Shown here piece after piece: positions 47,298 through 59,788 of a stretch of 64,000 nt of DNA. The stretch covers positions 7,584,501-7,648,500 of the forward strand of contig CM040107.1 in NCBI GenBank assembly GCA_022496805.1, in the 5' to 3' direction. Each line of letters starts with the position of its first letter. Within the stretch, counting starts at the first letter, position 1. The notes beneath the pieces are model-generated. The model had not been told where the DNA came from, searched no databases, and worked only from the letters and a program-made list of their open reading frames with translations. The translations under genes and the position numbers were made by a program. The DNA comes from Pohlia nutans. Taxonomy: Eukaryota; Streptophyta; Bryopsida; Bryales; Mniaceae.

Positions 47298-48550
47298 TAG
47301 AGAAAAAAACAAGATTGAGAAAAACTCAAGAGAAGAATAGTTAAAGAATAAAAGAAAAGAGGTGGAAGAATGAAAGAAAAGAGGTTGAAGAAATTACCTG
47401 TAGCGTACACGATGCACGATGCTAATGCCATTGACATACCTATGCTCTGCCCATATCCAACGGTTACCATGTTATCAATTTTTTTTTGTTTTTTTTGATA
47501 AATTATAAGAAATATGTATATCAATACCAAAATGGGGATCTATTTTTTTTTCTGACTTTTTAAGTGGAAGTTATGGAGCAAAAGGGGTTTTTTTTGGGTA
47601 GAATGGGTTGTGCGGGAAGGCTCAGTAAGCACCTTGATAATTTTTATTTTTGTACTTTAACCGTAGGATCAAATTATGAATTACCACTAGAGTGCATTGC
47701 AGAAATTTAACATAATTTGACCGCATAGAATGCAAGACTGTAGTGATTGAAGTGAAAAGATGAAATTGCAGTAATTTTGGATTATTTTTGACAATCTTTG
47801 AAGACATGGGAAAAATTGTTAAATTGGTCGAAGCTTATGGAATTTTGATCATGCACTCGACACTACGTCATTTGATCCTAGACTTCCATGCTGTCATCAA
47901 AGCACTTGTGTCCGGGAATGCTAGCATGTGAGCCTAGAGAGGAGAGCCTAAGAGTCCAAGAGCCTGAGAGCCCAAGAGCCTGAGAGCCCAAAAAACTTTC
48001 AATTTTTTTTTCGTTTTTTTCTATAAGGGACCTATAACCGTGGATTCAGTATGTATTGAATTTGGAGTATAATTAAACTGCAAATTTTCCATTTACATAC
48101 ATGTATGCAAATAGTTTATGGAAAATATAGGGTTTAGGTATCAAGGGTGTATCGTTCGAACATTGAAAAATTATACATGAACAAGAGAGTATACAAATCA
48201 ATGAGGTTTTCGGTTTAGGGTTCAAGATTTTAGCAACGTGAAGTACAACACGGATGGCATTTAATTGGAGTGGTTTAGAGCTTAAATGTGAAATCGGTAT
48301 AATTCACATACTACATCTATGCAAATTAATAATGAAAATTTGAGGGTTTTAGGGTTTAGGGTGTAGAGATTAAACATTCAAAATTGCAACATGAACAAAG
48401 GAGTGAACAAATCAATGAGGTAGGAAAATAGAATGGTTAGCAATGTGAAGGACAACATAGATGTAAAAATCCAAAGTAGTGGCCCTTTTAGTCTCACTAC
48501 AAATATCAAATAAAAAGTGGTACAAATATGTGGAGAAAACATCAAAGTTC
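47298..48550. other. Intergenic DNA with a GAGCCTGAGAGCCCAA minirepeat
   Basis: AT-rich DNA between copies 3 and 2. At 47935-47992 there are about three tandem units of AAGAGCCTGAGAGCCC. No gene seen. Confidence 0.55.
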
Positions 48551-48553
48551 CTC

Positions 48554-51500
48554 TTAATCATCACTAGAATTACTGGTAGCAGTAGACCCTGAGCAAGAGC
48601 TAGATGTAGAGTGGCTCGGTGAACTAATACCATCACAATCAGACTCCTCAGCCTCAACATCAAAGTATACAAGTGCGTCAGAATTCAACACCTTTGGCTT
48701 TGGAATGTGATCCCTAATACCATGTCCTGCAATAGCCTGTGCAACAGGCTCAATGTAGCATGGCAACTGAAAAGGTTTGGGTGGGCTCTCAAGAAACTTT
48801 GGCCTTGCAAAGAATGGCCTCTGCACGATAGAATATGTGGTCTTCATTTTTCTGCACAAACAAAAATGAACATGAGACCAAAGTGATCAGGAAATCATCA
48901 AACAAAACTGTATCAATTGGAATGATTGAATTCAAACTTACTTACTGAATCGAGATTTCTTCAACACTCGAACGACCGCTGAAGGTACTGCCTCTAGATC
49001 CTCTAATGCAGATGATGATGCAACGACTGGTACGGATTCGGGTTTGCAGACACGTTGCATAGAATAAAGCAGTCCATCATATAGCTCTTGGTCGTCTTCC
49101 AGTGCCACAATGTGGCGTTGCACGCGGCGGCATGCCAACAACGACGCACCTTACACAAGGCATAGATCAAAAAAGCATATAACAATTAGCACGAGTAAGT
49201 GAAAGAGAAATTCAAACAAATTGAAAGAAAAAACAAATAATAGAAGAAATAAACCCAAGTAATACTGAGAAAGAATGTTAGAAATATAAACGTGACATAG
49301 CAGTGCAATCCAAGACAACATCGCTAGGGCGAGAAGAAGCCTCAATCAACATCTGTATGAACTGGCTATCCTTCTCACAAGGGCCTCGCGAAGGCTTAAT
49401 TCCATTCATTTTTTGTAAATTCTTGGTGGTGAAATTCTGTAACATGTCATCACATCCCACATCTAATCCAATAGCCTCAAGCGCTGGGATAGATCGAAAT
49501 GCAAACCGTGCAAGAGCACCCTGAGGTAACTCACGAACCAATAGATAAACACCAAAACGCTGAGTCTGCAACATATAGAACCAGAAGAGTTAGTTAATAG
49601 TAACAGGAAAACAATAATGAATATTTACAAACTAGTTAGCGAATGAGGATTTACCGTCTTGAGATGGTTGACTGGTAATGCCAAATGGAGCCTATTCATG
49701 TAAGTCCAATCCTTGAACAACGAAAAGCCCGTTGCTTTACCGTAACCAAGGATGTTAGCCTTAGTTGACTGCTTACATGGATGGACAATGATAATTGCGC
49801 CATCATCAACCAAGTGGTTGTCTGCAAAATCAAAAATTGGATCAAGCCAATCGTCCTCAGCTGCATTCCATGGTGGAATCTGTCCTGGCGGATCCGAAAT
49901 GGTGGGAACCGGTAGGTTCTTGGGCATGTCCACTAGAATTAAATCCACGCATGGATCTTTGCAAGACTCTCCTTTGAATACTCTCGAGCGGTCCACTTTG
50001 TGCTGCGCAAAAGAAAACTTACAAAAACGAGTGAACAAAAAAACCCACCTAAAATCAAACAAAATAATTTGAAGTATGAAGAGTCTAAGAAGTATGCAAA
50101 CATCATACCTCATCCAAAAACATCTGAATCTCCTCAAACATCTTTGGAAGAGGGTCATCTTCATTTTGTGGAAGAGCAGCCGCGAGTGAGGTGTTCAGGA
50201 CCAACTCATCGATCTCTTGGTCATCTCCTAAATCCACCACATCACGAATCTGGCCACAAAATGCCTTGTCTTGCGATAGCTCCAAATACCCAGAATCCCT
50301 CTTAGTACCTCGCTGCTCTTGACTCTGATGTTGCGATCCTGCATCAACAACACTAGAAGCTGATGGCTTTGGGACCTCTTGTGCCTTTGGATTCTTCTTC
50401 TTCTCTTCCTTCTTGGCAATCTTCTCAGCTGCCTTGTCAATCTTTGCTTGAACACGAGCGGCTACCTTCTCTTGTTGTTGAGTAATCTTCATTGCCTTCT
50501 TCTTGTCTTTAGCTTCAACTTTCGCAATGAGTTTAAGCCGTGCTTCTTCGTCAAGGTTCTCCAACTCACCATCCAGCAAGGCAAGTTTATCGGCAGTCTC
50601 AGCCGAGGATCTGAGGTCCTTCTCATCTGCATGAGCATACTTCAAGGCACAGTCCAAATACCACCCAACACCCTTGAGATGGGTGCTTGTCCAAGTCTTC
50701 AGTTGTGGCAAAGAAAACATGCACATCTCGGAATTACGATCCATCCAACTTTCAAGAAACACAAGGAGGTCAGCCTTTGCAATAGCCTTCTTTGCTAGAA
50801 GCTCATGTTTGAAGTACTTGTAGAAATACAACATAATTCAATACTCTTTCGGTTTTTCAAATAAATGTGAAGTATAGTTAAAAAGAGTTCAAAGCTGTAC
50901 CAAACGAAATATACCTATAGACCACGCGTTTGACCACAAGGTCGCTACCCTTGAAGTCCTTGAAAGAATCTGATTTCTTGAAGTGATCGGTCCCCTTGAA
51001 GTTGTTCAAGAATGCCTTGTTCCAAAGCTTGATTCGCCATGACTCGATGAACTGCGAAATAGTCCTTGGTTCTGTTGCAACATTCATGTTCACCGTGATG
51101 TTGTCCTTGTGAATGATGATATCGTACAACTCCACTGCTGAATCTTCAATCTACAACACAACAGTAATTGCATAAATACCATGTCAATCAATAGTACAGA
51201 AATCAACAAATTAAGTAGAAATTCAATCATAACAAATGGAATCATAACAAGTGCAGTCACTCACCCCTGCCCACCATGCCGCCCTTACAAGAAAGGAGTT
51301 GAGGCGGTCTTCATTTACTGGTTTCAATGGAAATCGCACCGCCTCCTTCGTGGGCACAGAAGAATTCCACCACTTTATCCATTGATTCTTATGATGTGGA
51401 GGAACAGAAGTCGTGGCAATAAGCTGAAGTTTTTCCAGAGTCAGCTCCAATTGCGAAGCATTCATACTCCAATGCCTTTCAATCTGCCAACATAACAAAA

Positions 51501-52821
51501 TTTAGTGCATTTTGAAGTGAATATCAATGCATCAAAAGAGGCAAGAGAAAAAATAAAAGGGATCATACTTCCCCAGAAATTCGGGGCCATGTGTCGCATT
51601 TGCCACGGCAGTCATCTTGCCATGCTTAACCATCAACTTGGTAGTCTTGTCTTTGATGCCTTGTTTCATTGCAGCTGCAATTCCTTCTTTCGTGACATCT
51701 TCAGGACTAGTCTCCTCTCGATATACTAGTACAGCTGTGTCACCTGCAGCGGCAATCTCTTGCTTCATGCACATCAACAATTAGATAGATATTATGAGTA
51801 CTTAATGATTTCCTGGACTTCAATAGATCAAACATTGAGTATTCACCGAATAGTGGAGTGAGGTTTAGGATATTACCCGAAACATAAGAGATGTGAAGAC
51901 ATCTGATTGCAGACTGAACCATCCCTTCTTCACTGAATTCTGGCACCTGTTCATTTCCTCACGACTCAAAAGCTCGGAGAAGTGATCCAATGGCATTGTG
52001 CCAAACTTGCAAACTTGGTAAAGTTGATGAACAAGATTGGTCTTGACATGAGAGAACTTTGTGTACCTAAAATACAAGAGACAAGATCATAGATAATTAG
52101 CACAAGAAAAATAAGCATATTAGAAAAAAATAATCAAAATCAAATACATCAAACATGGAAGAAAGATTATCACTCACTTGTTAATGTCATTCATGACGTT
52201 CAAAAGCATTCCAACTCGCCCTTTGGTCTCCAAAATGATAGTATCCACCAAATAATGCCATGATGGAACATCGTTGTAAAGCCTGGTAATATGATTCATC
52301 CAATAAAGATTTCCATCGCAAATAAACAACATCTTACTCTTCATAAACCGTGTCGAATCTTGGGAGTCAAGATATTCATCGAATTTGTCGCTTTCGGATT
52401 GCCATATCGGTTCCCAATCAGTGCGGTCCTTTGAAGAAACGTGCTCTCCAACACCTTGCTCGTTTGTAAGGGAAACGTAGAACACACAAGCGCCTTCACG
52501 ATAGCCATGAATGAATTCCTGTTCAAGTTTCACAAGATCACACTTCAACGTGGGTCTTACCATGGGCATGACAACAAGGCGGCATAACGGGATGTTGTGG
52601 CGTGACATGTGAGCCGGCTGTAGACGAAGTGCAGCAAGTGCTGTCACTGTGTTAATCTTCTGGAACAGTCGTATATCATCTTCACTCAATCCACCCACAG
52701 TCTGTATAATAGGAGTGTCCTCATCCTCGTCATCGCCATCACCTCCAACCGCAGGCTGAGGTGTATCATCCTCCTCATCAAAATCTTCTGAGTTATTTAA
52801 CGGAGTGTTTGGTACCTGCAT
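48554..52821 (-). CDS. Copy 2: ParB-like/methyltransferase-like fusion protein
   Basis: About ten minus-strand exons: 52821-52178, 52066-51877, 51770-51569, 51475-51265, 51150-50915, 50820-50109, 50002-49655, 49565-49292, 49149-48952 and 48851-48554. Most junctions keep frame with GT-AG borders; 50915/50820 is unsettled and the true start may lie upstream. About 1100 residues. Exon 1 has an acidic start, then a ParB-like region with KSKMLFICDGNLYWMNHITR at the position of the family's DG-(Q/N/H)-H-R motif, followed by IILETKGRVGMLLNVMNDIN. The middle carries a Lys/Glu-rich coiled-coil linker (exon 6). Exons 7-9 form a permuted beta-class amino-methyltransferase-like domain: VDLILVDMPKNLP at motif IV, LVDDGAIIIVHPC, KDSQFIQMLIEA (X), SDVVLDCTAMS (I) and RRVQRHIVALEDDQELYDGL (II-III). 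The tail is acidic and Ser-rich. No internal stop was seen. The catalytic [DNS]PP[YFW] is replaced by DMPK, so activity is doubtful. Confidence 0.7.
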
Positions 52822-53009
52822 AATTGAATTTCCAAATAGAGAGAACGTGTGTTAGAAACATATGACATGTATCTCAACGATGCACATCAAGTTGCTCACC
52901 AAAAACCTGACACAATACTAGACTAGTACTATAAATTCCTATGTGAAACCAGTCCAATAGAGATGTACACAGAAAGCCATGATAGACAAGGCGATGAGCT
53001 GGCGCTGTT

Positions 53010-55335
53010 CAAGTGTCAACACAGTTGCGAACACCTCAAGCACTTCACACTGCTGTTGGCCCAATGCCACATTCATCAGATCATGAATCCGTACTCCGTC
53101 GATGCAGAAGCATCAAGAACCCGAAACCAATAAAACAATGTCTTCAAGAAATACTCGTGACGACCAAATTGAGGACACGGCGTTCACCCTCATCACGCGA
53201 TAAAGGAAGTCAAAAGTCACACGACTCCTAAAGCATGAGCATCCGGTGCCCAAACACACTAATGTTTGTCACACGCAACTTGACTCCATTGAGCTCAAGA
53301 AGTAGGACTACGATGACCACCATCGGATCCCTGGAGCATGGTGTCGGTCCCGAGACCACAAGCCAGACCCAACAAAACATATTCCACATGCCCATGCTTT
53401 CGAGTAACGATGATAGAATGACGAGACTTGTCGTGCTTGTCATGGCCTTCCTTACGCACAAAACAAAGTCCCCACTGCCCAATTATACTCAAACATCCAA
53501 ATGCGGGCCACAATCAGGAACCCTAAACGAACCCCAAACCCTGAACTAAATCCCATCAGTGTGACTTCGTACACCACAACAGTGCCTAGGCTGGACGATG
53601 CGGCCACGCTCGTCACGCTTTCGCGGTCGTCACGCGTCGGCGTTCGTCATGAGTACGCGTTCAAACGTTGCACAACCATGGCCACTCCCGGACCCCATCC
53701 CAGTGTCCTCGGGCCCGAGACCACAAGCCTGACTCCACAAAACGTATTCTGAAACTCCATGGGCACGGGGACTTGGCCCATGCCACTCAATTCATCCAGA
53801 GTAAACGCGAGACCGCTCGTCACGCATAAGGAGCCAGTGTGCAACAAGAGCCCAAGATGGTCACGACGGTCACGCTAGTCACACGATTCTGCGCGTCACA
53901 CCTTAGCGCTTGTCACGCGTTCGCGGTCTTCACGTACCACAAGCATGAGCAACACTCGGGCCCCTAGACTACAAGCCAGGATCCACATAACACATTTCAA
54001 GAGTCTCTCGGCAAACTGCTAAGGTCACCGAAATATGGCTCGTTGTGCTAGCCATGGACATCCTTACTCCACGAGGAATTGCAACAAGCACCACGATCAA
54101 GACCAACAGGTCTACCAACGAGCACTATGAGCAAGACCAACAAGCACCACGAGCAAGACCATCCTGGCGTCACGAGCACCACGAGTAGGACCGCCACACC
54201 AACGAGCACCACGATCAAGATTGTCACGAGCAGCACGAGCAAGGCCATCGAGGGAAGCTGGAAGCTACGGCCACTCTTGACAAGCCTCGTCACGCGTATC
54301 GCACATGCGTTTTTGCTCGTCACCTACAACAACAACGGCCACAGCCGCACCCCTTTACAGTGCTGGACACGAAGCCCACAATCCAAGCTCTACAAAACAC
54401 ATTTCAAGACTCCATGTAACCAATGGACAAATCTCCATCACGCCTCATCACGCTCAAACAAAAGCGAAACCACTGCTAACACGAGGATCCCTGGAAGATG
54501 TCGTCAGCCCCGAGACCACAAGCCAGAATCCAAGAAACATGATTCAGAAATCCATTGTACCAGGCGCAGAACCCATGCCCAACCAATCCACACCAACCAG
54601 ACTACATCAATCACGAGACCCTGGACAACACTCGGACCTCTACAACATGCCGTCGATCCCGAGAGCACATGCCAGGCTCATCAAAACAAATTTCAAAACT
54701 CCGTGTGCACAAGGGGCAAAACCCCTAGACCATGGCCAGGCACGATTCCCAACATCATCACGAGCATGACCACGGCCAACCCCCGGACTCCTTCCCAGTA
54801 CCGTCGGCCCCGAGACCACAACCCAGGTTCCATAAAACATGTTCCAACACTAGAGGGAGCCAAGAGCAGAGTCACGAGTACGCGCTCGTCACGCGTACGC
54901 GCGCATCACGTAACACGATCATGGCCAAACCCAGACCCTTGGAGGATGACGTCGGCTCCGAGACCACAAGCCAGACTCCACAAAACATGTTCCAACACTA
55001 GAGGGAGCCAAGAACAAAGTCACAAGTACGCGCTCATCACGCGTACGCGCACGTCACGAGTACGCGCTCGTCACGCGTACGCGCGCATCACGTAACACGA
55101 TCATGGCCAAACCCAGACCCTTGGAGGATGCCGTCGGCCCCGAGACCACAACCCAGGTTCCACAAAACATGTTCCAACACTAGATGAAGCCAAGAGCAGA
55201 GTCACGAGTATGCGCTCATCACGCGTACGCGCACGTCACGAGTACGCGCTCGTCACGCGTACGCGCGCGTCACGTAACACGATCATGGCCAAACTAAGAC
55301 CCTTGGAGGATGCCGTCGGCCCCGAGACCACAAGG
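53010..55335 (+). repeat. GC-rich satellite with GAGACCACAAGCCAGACTCC units
   Basis: A recurring core, CCCGAGACCACAAGCCAG followed by CTCCACAAAACATGTTCC, appears near 53351, 53715, 54511, 54659, 54811, 54960, 55140 and 55320, with more diverged copies near 53962 and 54375. Spacing tightens from irregular on the left to 140-180 bases on the right, where units also carry runs such as GCGTACGCGCACGTCACGAG. The array has diverged on the left and is nearly uniform on the right. Long frames through it are periodic and not genes. Confidence 0.85.
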
Positions 55336-55634
55336 GTAGACGCACGCTACGGTCGCTCTTTTTTTGCTGAGTACCAACGTGTACGCGGAGTATGATTAGT
55401 ACAAATTGTGCGGGAGTCTGTACTCCCTTAATTCCGACGGTTTCAGGGTGCGCTTTTCTAACGTGGGGCGTTTTTCTTGTGGCTTCTACTGACAATCGTT
55501 CTATTTGCGCCTCTTGGGTTGGCGCCTGGCGCCTAGCGCCAATGGTTGTTATCTTTGCCGTGTTATCTTTTAATTTTGCTTCCATCTTGCTTCTTGCCGT
55601 GTCTCTTTGCTTGCATCTTGCGTTTGTAGGTCCA

Positions 55635-58626
55635 ATGGGGAATGCAAGAGCTGCACAAGAACGTGCGGGAGTGAAGAGGAAGGGACCTCGTGCAAGGGTG
55701 GAGGAATATAATGCGATGAGGGAGAGATTGCGAGAAGGGGAAGCAGAGAGACAACGAAAAAGTCGACAGTTGCGAAAGGAGAGACTAAGGGACGCTCAGT
55801 TGCTTGCGGTTGCGGAGGAGGAACCAGAGGAAGGGGAAGAGATCATGTCTTCACGTGATGTGTCGCGTGTGGTGTCTGAGTTGGTGAATTTTTTCATGAC
55901 TCAGATGGAATGTTGCCCCCAGGCCTCTTCTCGATTGAAGGTCATGGAGTGCTTTCTAGAACATGAGTGCATTGCTGTGTTTCTTCCAGAGTATTATCCT
56001 CGTGGGCAAGATGTAAAGGTCCAATACGAATTCCTTAAAAATTACCAAGACGAGTTAGAGGTTGTGAAGGGTGTTCACTCGGCAGATATGCTTGCTAGGA
56101 AGGCTGTTCTTCTCGATGCGGCTGTCTCTACTTCAGTGACAAGCACTAAAGATCTATCTAGGATTTTGAAAGTTCATCCTACAAATTTGAGGGTAGCTTT
56201 AAGCCGCCGATGTACTGTGCGCTTGGGTGCTACGCCTTTGGCACTTGCAAGACGCAAAAGGAGGCCGGGAGTGCCGAACGAGGTGAAGGAGGTTGTTTCC
56301 AAATGGTGGACGGAACAGACTCGAGTGAGCCCCAATAGAAAGGTGATTGTGCAAAAGTGGATAAGCCGCAATGTAAAAGAACAACATTGCACCCACTACC
56401 TACTTGAAACTCAGGTATGAACCGTTTACTCCGGCCAATTTGTACTTGACTGTCCATATGGGATTGCTTGGGGACACTGTTGTACTTTAGGGATTTGTTT
56501 TTATATATTTAGAGATACAGCTTCCATCATTTGGAGGACCGAGTTGCCCCTATCGATCTCTTCTTAAAAGTTCTTTCCATTTGTGCAGACCGCTTTCTAT
56601 AAGAGATTTGTTGAGGCGCACCCAGACACTCCAATCAAGCAAAGAGCCTTCGAGTCACTCAAGCCGTATTTTGTAAGAGCATGCAACGAAAGGAACGTCT
56701 GTTGCTGTAGATATCATGTAGAGATTGACATGCTCAGAGAAGGGTTGAATCGGATTCGGGATGGGAGGAAGGGATTTCATATCTTGGAGAAGTGCCAATG
56801 CGCATGTGCTGTGTGCCTCTTCAGAGTGGAAGAGTCAAATTGCAATGCCCACCTCAAGACCTACCTTGGCACAACATTGCTTTGGCAGGAGATCGTGTGC
56901 CCTAAGCCAGAGAACGCAGAGTGGCATGCTCTGTCGTGCGTCATGGGTACTTGTACTCAATGTGGTATTTCAAAGCTGCCAATATGCCCTTTGGAGTCTG
57001 CAACATCAACGACTGTCACCTGGAAGTGTTTCGAAAATGAAATCATTGGGCAAACGCGGGATGGGAGGCCTAGGAAGAGGATCGTAGAGGTCTATAAAGA
57101 GACCTCCTCCGAAGTATTTTTTGAATACTTGAAGTCTAAATTGCCTCAATTTGTGAGGCATAACTTCATCGCAAGGTGGCAAGACTATCACTGCAAGCGC
57201 TCGATGGAGTGTATGGGCGAAGACGTGATTTTGTCTCATATTGATTTTGCTGAGAACTACACTTTTGAGATTCAAAACCAGATCCAGAGCATGTATTGGT
57301 GCTCTACGCAGATCAGTATCCTTGTGCACATTACTTACCGGATGAAACCACATGGGGAGCTTGTGAAAGACTCCCATTTCTACATAACTGACGACAAACA
57401 TCACGATTCTCTCTTTGTCCAGCATTGCATGATGCAGCATTGGCGATGGCTACAGTCTCAAGGTGTGCAAGATAGTTTCAATTTTGTATTCCTGTTTTGT
57501 CCTTCATACATTCACTGCATAGGTATTTGAAGTATGTGCTCATATGTGCATTGAATTCCGATAGAGCTCCATTGCAAATTGTGTTTAAATTCACAGAGTG
57601 TTCAATGCCAGTAATTTCTATACGATCCTAGGTGTAGAGTTGGATACCTTTTGTACATGTTATGTATTTTATGGTACTTTTTGTACATAAATCAGCACTT
57701 GTACAGTTGTATCATACATTGTACGCCTCAATTGATTAACTTTTGTGCACCTCCTTGTAGGTATTCTCTCCAAGCACCATGTAGTGTGGTCGGACGGTTG
57801 TGCTAGCCAGTTCAAAGGTGCTCGAGCATTGTATTTTGTGGCTAGATATCCTGGCCTCACAAATGGTTGCACTATGAATTGGAACTTTTTTGGAACCGGT
57901 CATGGAAAGGGGGAATGGGACGGTGCACGTGCTGTTGTGAAGCATGCTTTGCGGCAGTCGCAATTGCACGACACATGGAGGAGAATGCAAAACGCACATG
58001 ATGCTGTGAGTTTTCTCAATGACACTATGGCTGGCCGGGTGGACACGAACTTTGAGAAGACGGGCATCAAGGATGTCAACAGATACTTCTGGGAAATTCC
58101 CAAAGATAGTATGAGGCAACGCACTTATGAATGTGAGACCGTTAAAGGTTCTCAGGCCTTGCATTCAGTGTACTCATTTGCTGTTGCTGATCCAACGCAA
58201 CTTTTTGTCCGAAAGTTGTCATGCTTTTGTGCGTTTTGCTTGGATGGGGACTCTTTAAATTGTGTCAACAAGTCCCATGTTGAAGATTGGGAACTTGTCA
58301 AACTGAAACCATATGATCTTCAGGTAGTGCGGGAGTCCATGATGGACCTAAATCTACGTGACAAGGACTGGGAGGAGAGTGTGGAAGGGGAAGGGTTTGG
58401 CGATCTGATTCGGCCTGGTGACAACTTTGCTGTCCCTGCTATGGAAGGCAATGGTGAGGGTGTGGAGTTTTATGTTCTCCAATGCACCAAGGCAAAACAC
58501 GAGGTAATTGTTGGATACAAATGCGCTTGGGGCCCTGATTTTGAAGCTCGCGACTTTGTTATCCGTGGCAATTACTATCAAAAGTGGAACAACGGCTACG
58601 TATTTACACTGGTACCTTCTTTGTAA
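55635..58626 (+). CDS. DDE-type transposase, three exons, apparently intact
   Basis: Exons 55635-56414, 56589-57462 and 57761-58626 join in frame with GT-AG borders and no internal stop, giving about 840 residues. I chose the Met at 55635 because it precedes a basic, charged helix (RARVEEYNAMRERLREGEAE) and an acceptor-like TTTGTAG sits before it; the frame is open back to 55392. Exon 2 has a Cys/His-rich segment (CQCACAVCLFRV, CTQCGISKLPIC) that may bind zinc, then HIDFAENYTFEIQNQIQSMY. Exon 3 opens HHVVWSDGCASQFKGARALY and contains GTGHGKGEWDGARAVVKHAL. The Asp in HIDFAENY, the Asp in WSDG and the Glu in GKGEWDGA are good candidates for a DDE triad. Similar proteins are, from memory, widespread but poorly characterised in eukaryotic mobile elements; I cannot name the superfamily. 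It is the best candidate for an active element here. Confidence 0.75.
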
Positions 58627-59054
58627 AACAAATTGTGATCGGAACATCTGCATTATTTCTTCATTGGATTGGAACGCGTACATTACTTCCTTGCATTGTG
58701 CTTTGTGCTTGATGCATTGTACTTTGTGTTTCGGCCACGATGCTTTGTGCTGAAGCAATTCTATGCATTCATGAAAGAACTTAACTTTTCATCCTCACTG
58801 CAGTGTATACCAAGCATTCCCTGGAATAACACATTAATATTTCTTTTAGTATAGTTGTACTCATTGTACTCGTTGTACTACGGTTGTATTCATCTGTACT
58901 TATACGATACAAATGATATCAAACGGTACTTTCCAAATAATATCGGAAAACGAAGAAACGGTACGATGATTAAGGATAGAGATCCCACGTCACCACGTGG
59001 AGGGATCAGAGTCGTGCTAAACTTAGACTTCACCTTGTCTTCTCCTCCCTATAC

Positions 59055-59150
59055 GGCTAGACTGCTCGTTGATGCTTCTCCTCCGGGCTAGACTGCCAAT
59101 TGATGCTTCTCTTGTCTAGTTGCTGGTTGATGCTTCTCCTCCCTAGACTT
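59055..59150 (+). repeat. Tandem repeat of CTAGACTGC...TTGATGCTTCTCCTCC, three units
   Basis: Three imperfect units of about 28-37 bases, each containing TTGATGCTTCTC. Confidence 0.8.
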
Positions 59151-59281
59151 CTGGTGAGAGATGAAAGGTGGGAGTTGAGGACTGTGGTGCACGGTGAGAG
59201 GTGTTAGAGAGGTTGGAGGGTAGAGCTACCTTTGGTTGGAAACTGAGCTCCCACAGTTGGAAACTATTACCCTCTGTGGCA

Positions 59282-59593
59282 ATGTCCAACCGTCCACCTT
59301 GTAACTCTAAACTTGTTCAGAGACTTATCACTTCATACTTCCCATTGCATGATAGACCTCCTTCCTTTGTTGATTCTTTGCTCACTTCAACAGATGGATA
59401 TGTCTCAGAAACTCCAGAGTCAAAGCAAGGCAACGTTGCATTCTATCTAGGATTGTGCAACATTGTAAGTAACTCTCCGAGTCAAGTAGTGAGAAGGAAT
59501 AGGGCATTGTTTGAGCAAGCAAGGGCCGAAGAGGCAGAAATCCTTCGTCACTCTCCTACCCTCTCTTCTGAGTCGGTCAATCAAAGGGCGTGA
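59282..59593 (+). CDS. Hypothetical protein, small
   Basis: 103 codons from the Met at 59282 (MSNRPPCNSKLVQRLITSYF) to a TGA at 59591-59593. It contains QGNVAFYLGLCNIVSNSPSQ and a charged helix (RRNRALFEQARAEEAEILRH). No family known. It sits between the transposase and another small frame on the same strand, so it may be an accessory gene of the same element. The last codons may in fact run into an intron. Confidence 0.4.
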   Translation: MSNRPPCNSKLVQRLITSYFPLHDRPPSFVDSLLTSTDGYVSETPESKQGNVAFYLGLCNIVSNSPSQVVRRNRALFEQARAEEAEILRHSPTLSSESVNQRA

Positions 59594-59788
59594 AGGTTTG
59601 TATTTTTTTTTCCTAATAGTTTCATTACATTTTTCCATATAATGTGTAAACTGATTGAAGAACTTGCAGGAGTAGGAGAAGTCCTCAACTCCTCAACTAT
59701 GTACTTTACTGTACGTACAAATCAAATGCCACCTCATGAGTACTGACTAGCGGTTCGCTTGTGCTCTGTTGCAATCTAGGAATCTGAA

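Noticed and set aside
48554..52821. Naming copy 2 as the N4-cytosine methyltransferase known from bdelloid rotifers
   Set aside because: The plan is only broadly similar; the catalytic motif is missing here, a ParB-like half is present, and no sequence comparison could be run.
54079..55095. 338-codon frame as a gene
   Set aside because: It runs through the GC-rich satellite, and its translation repeats with the satellite period.
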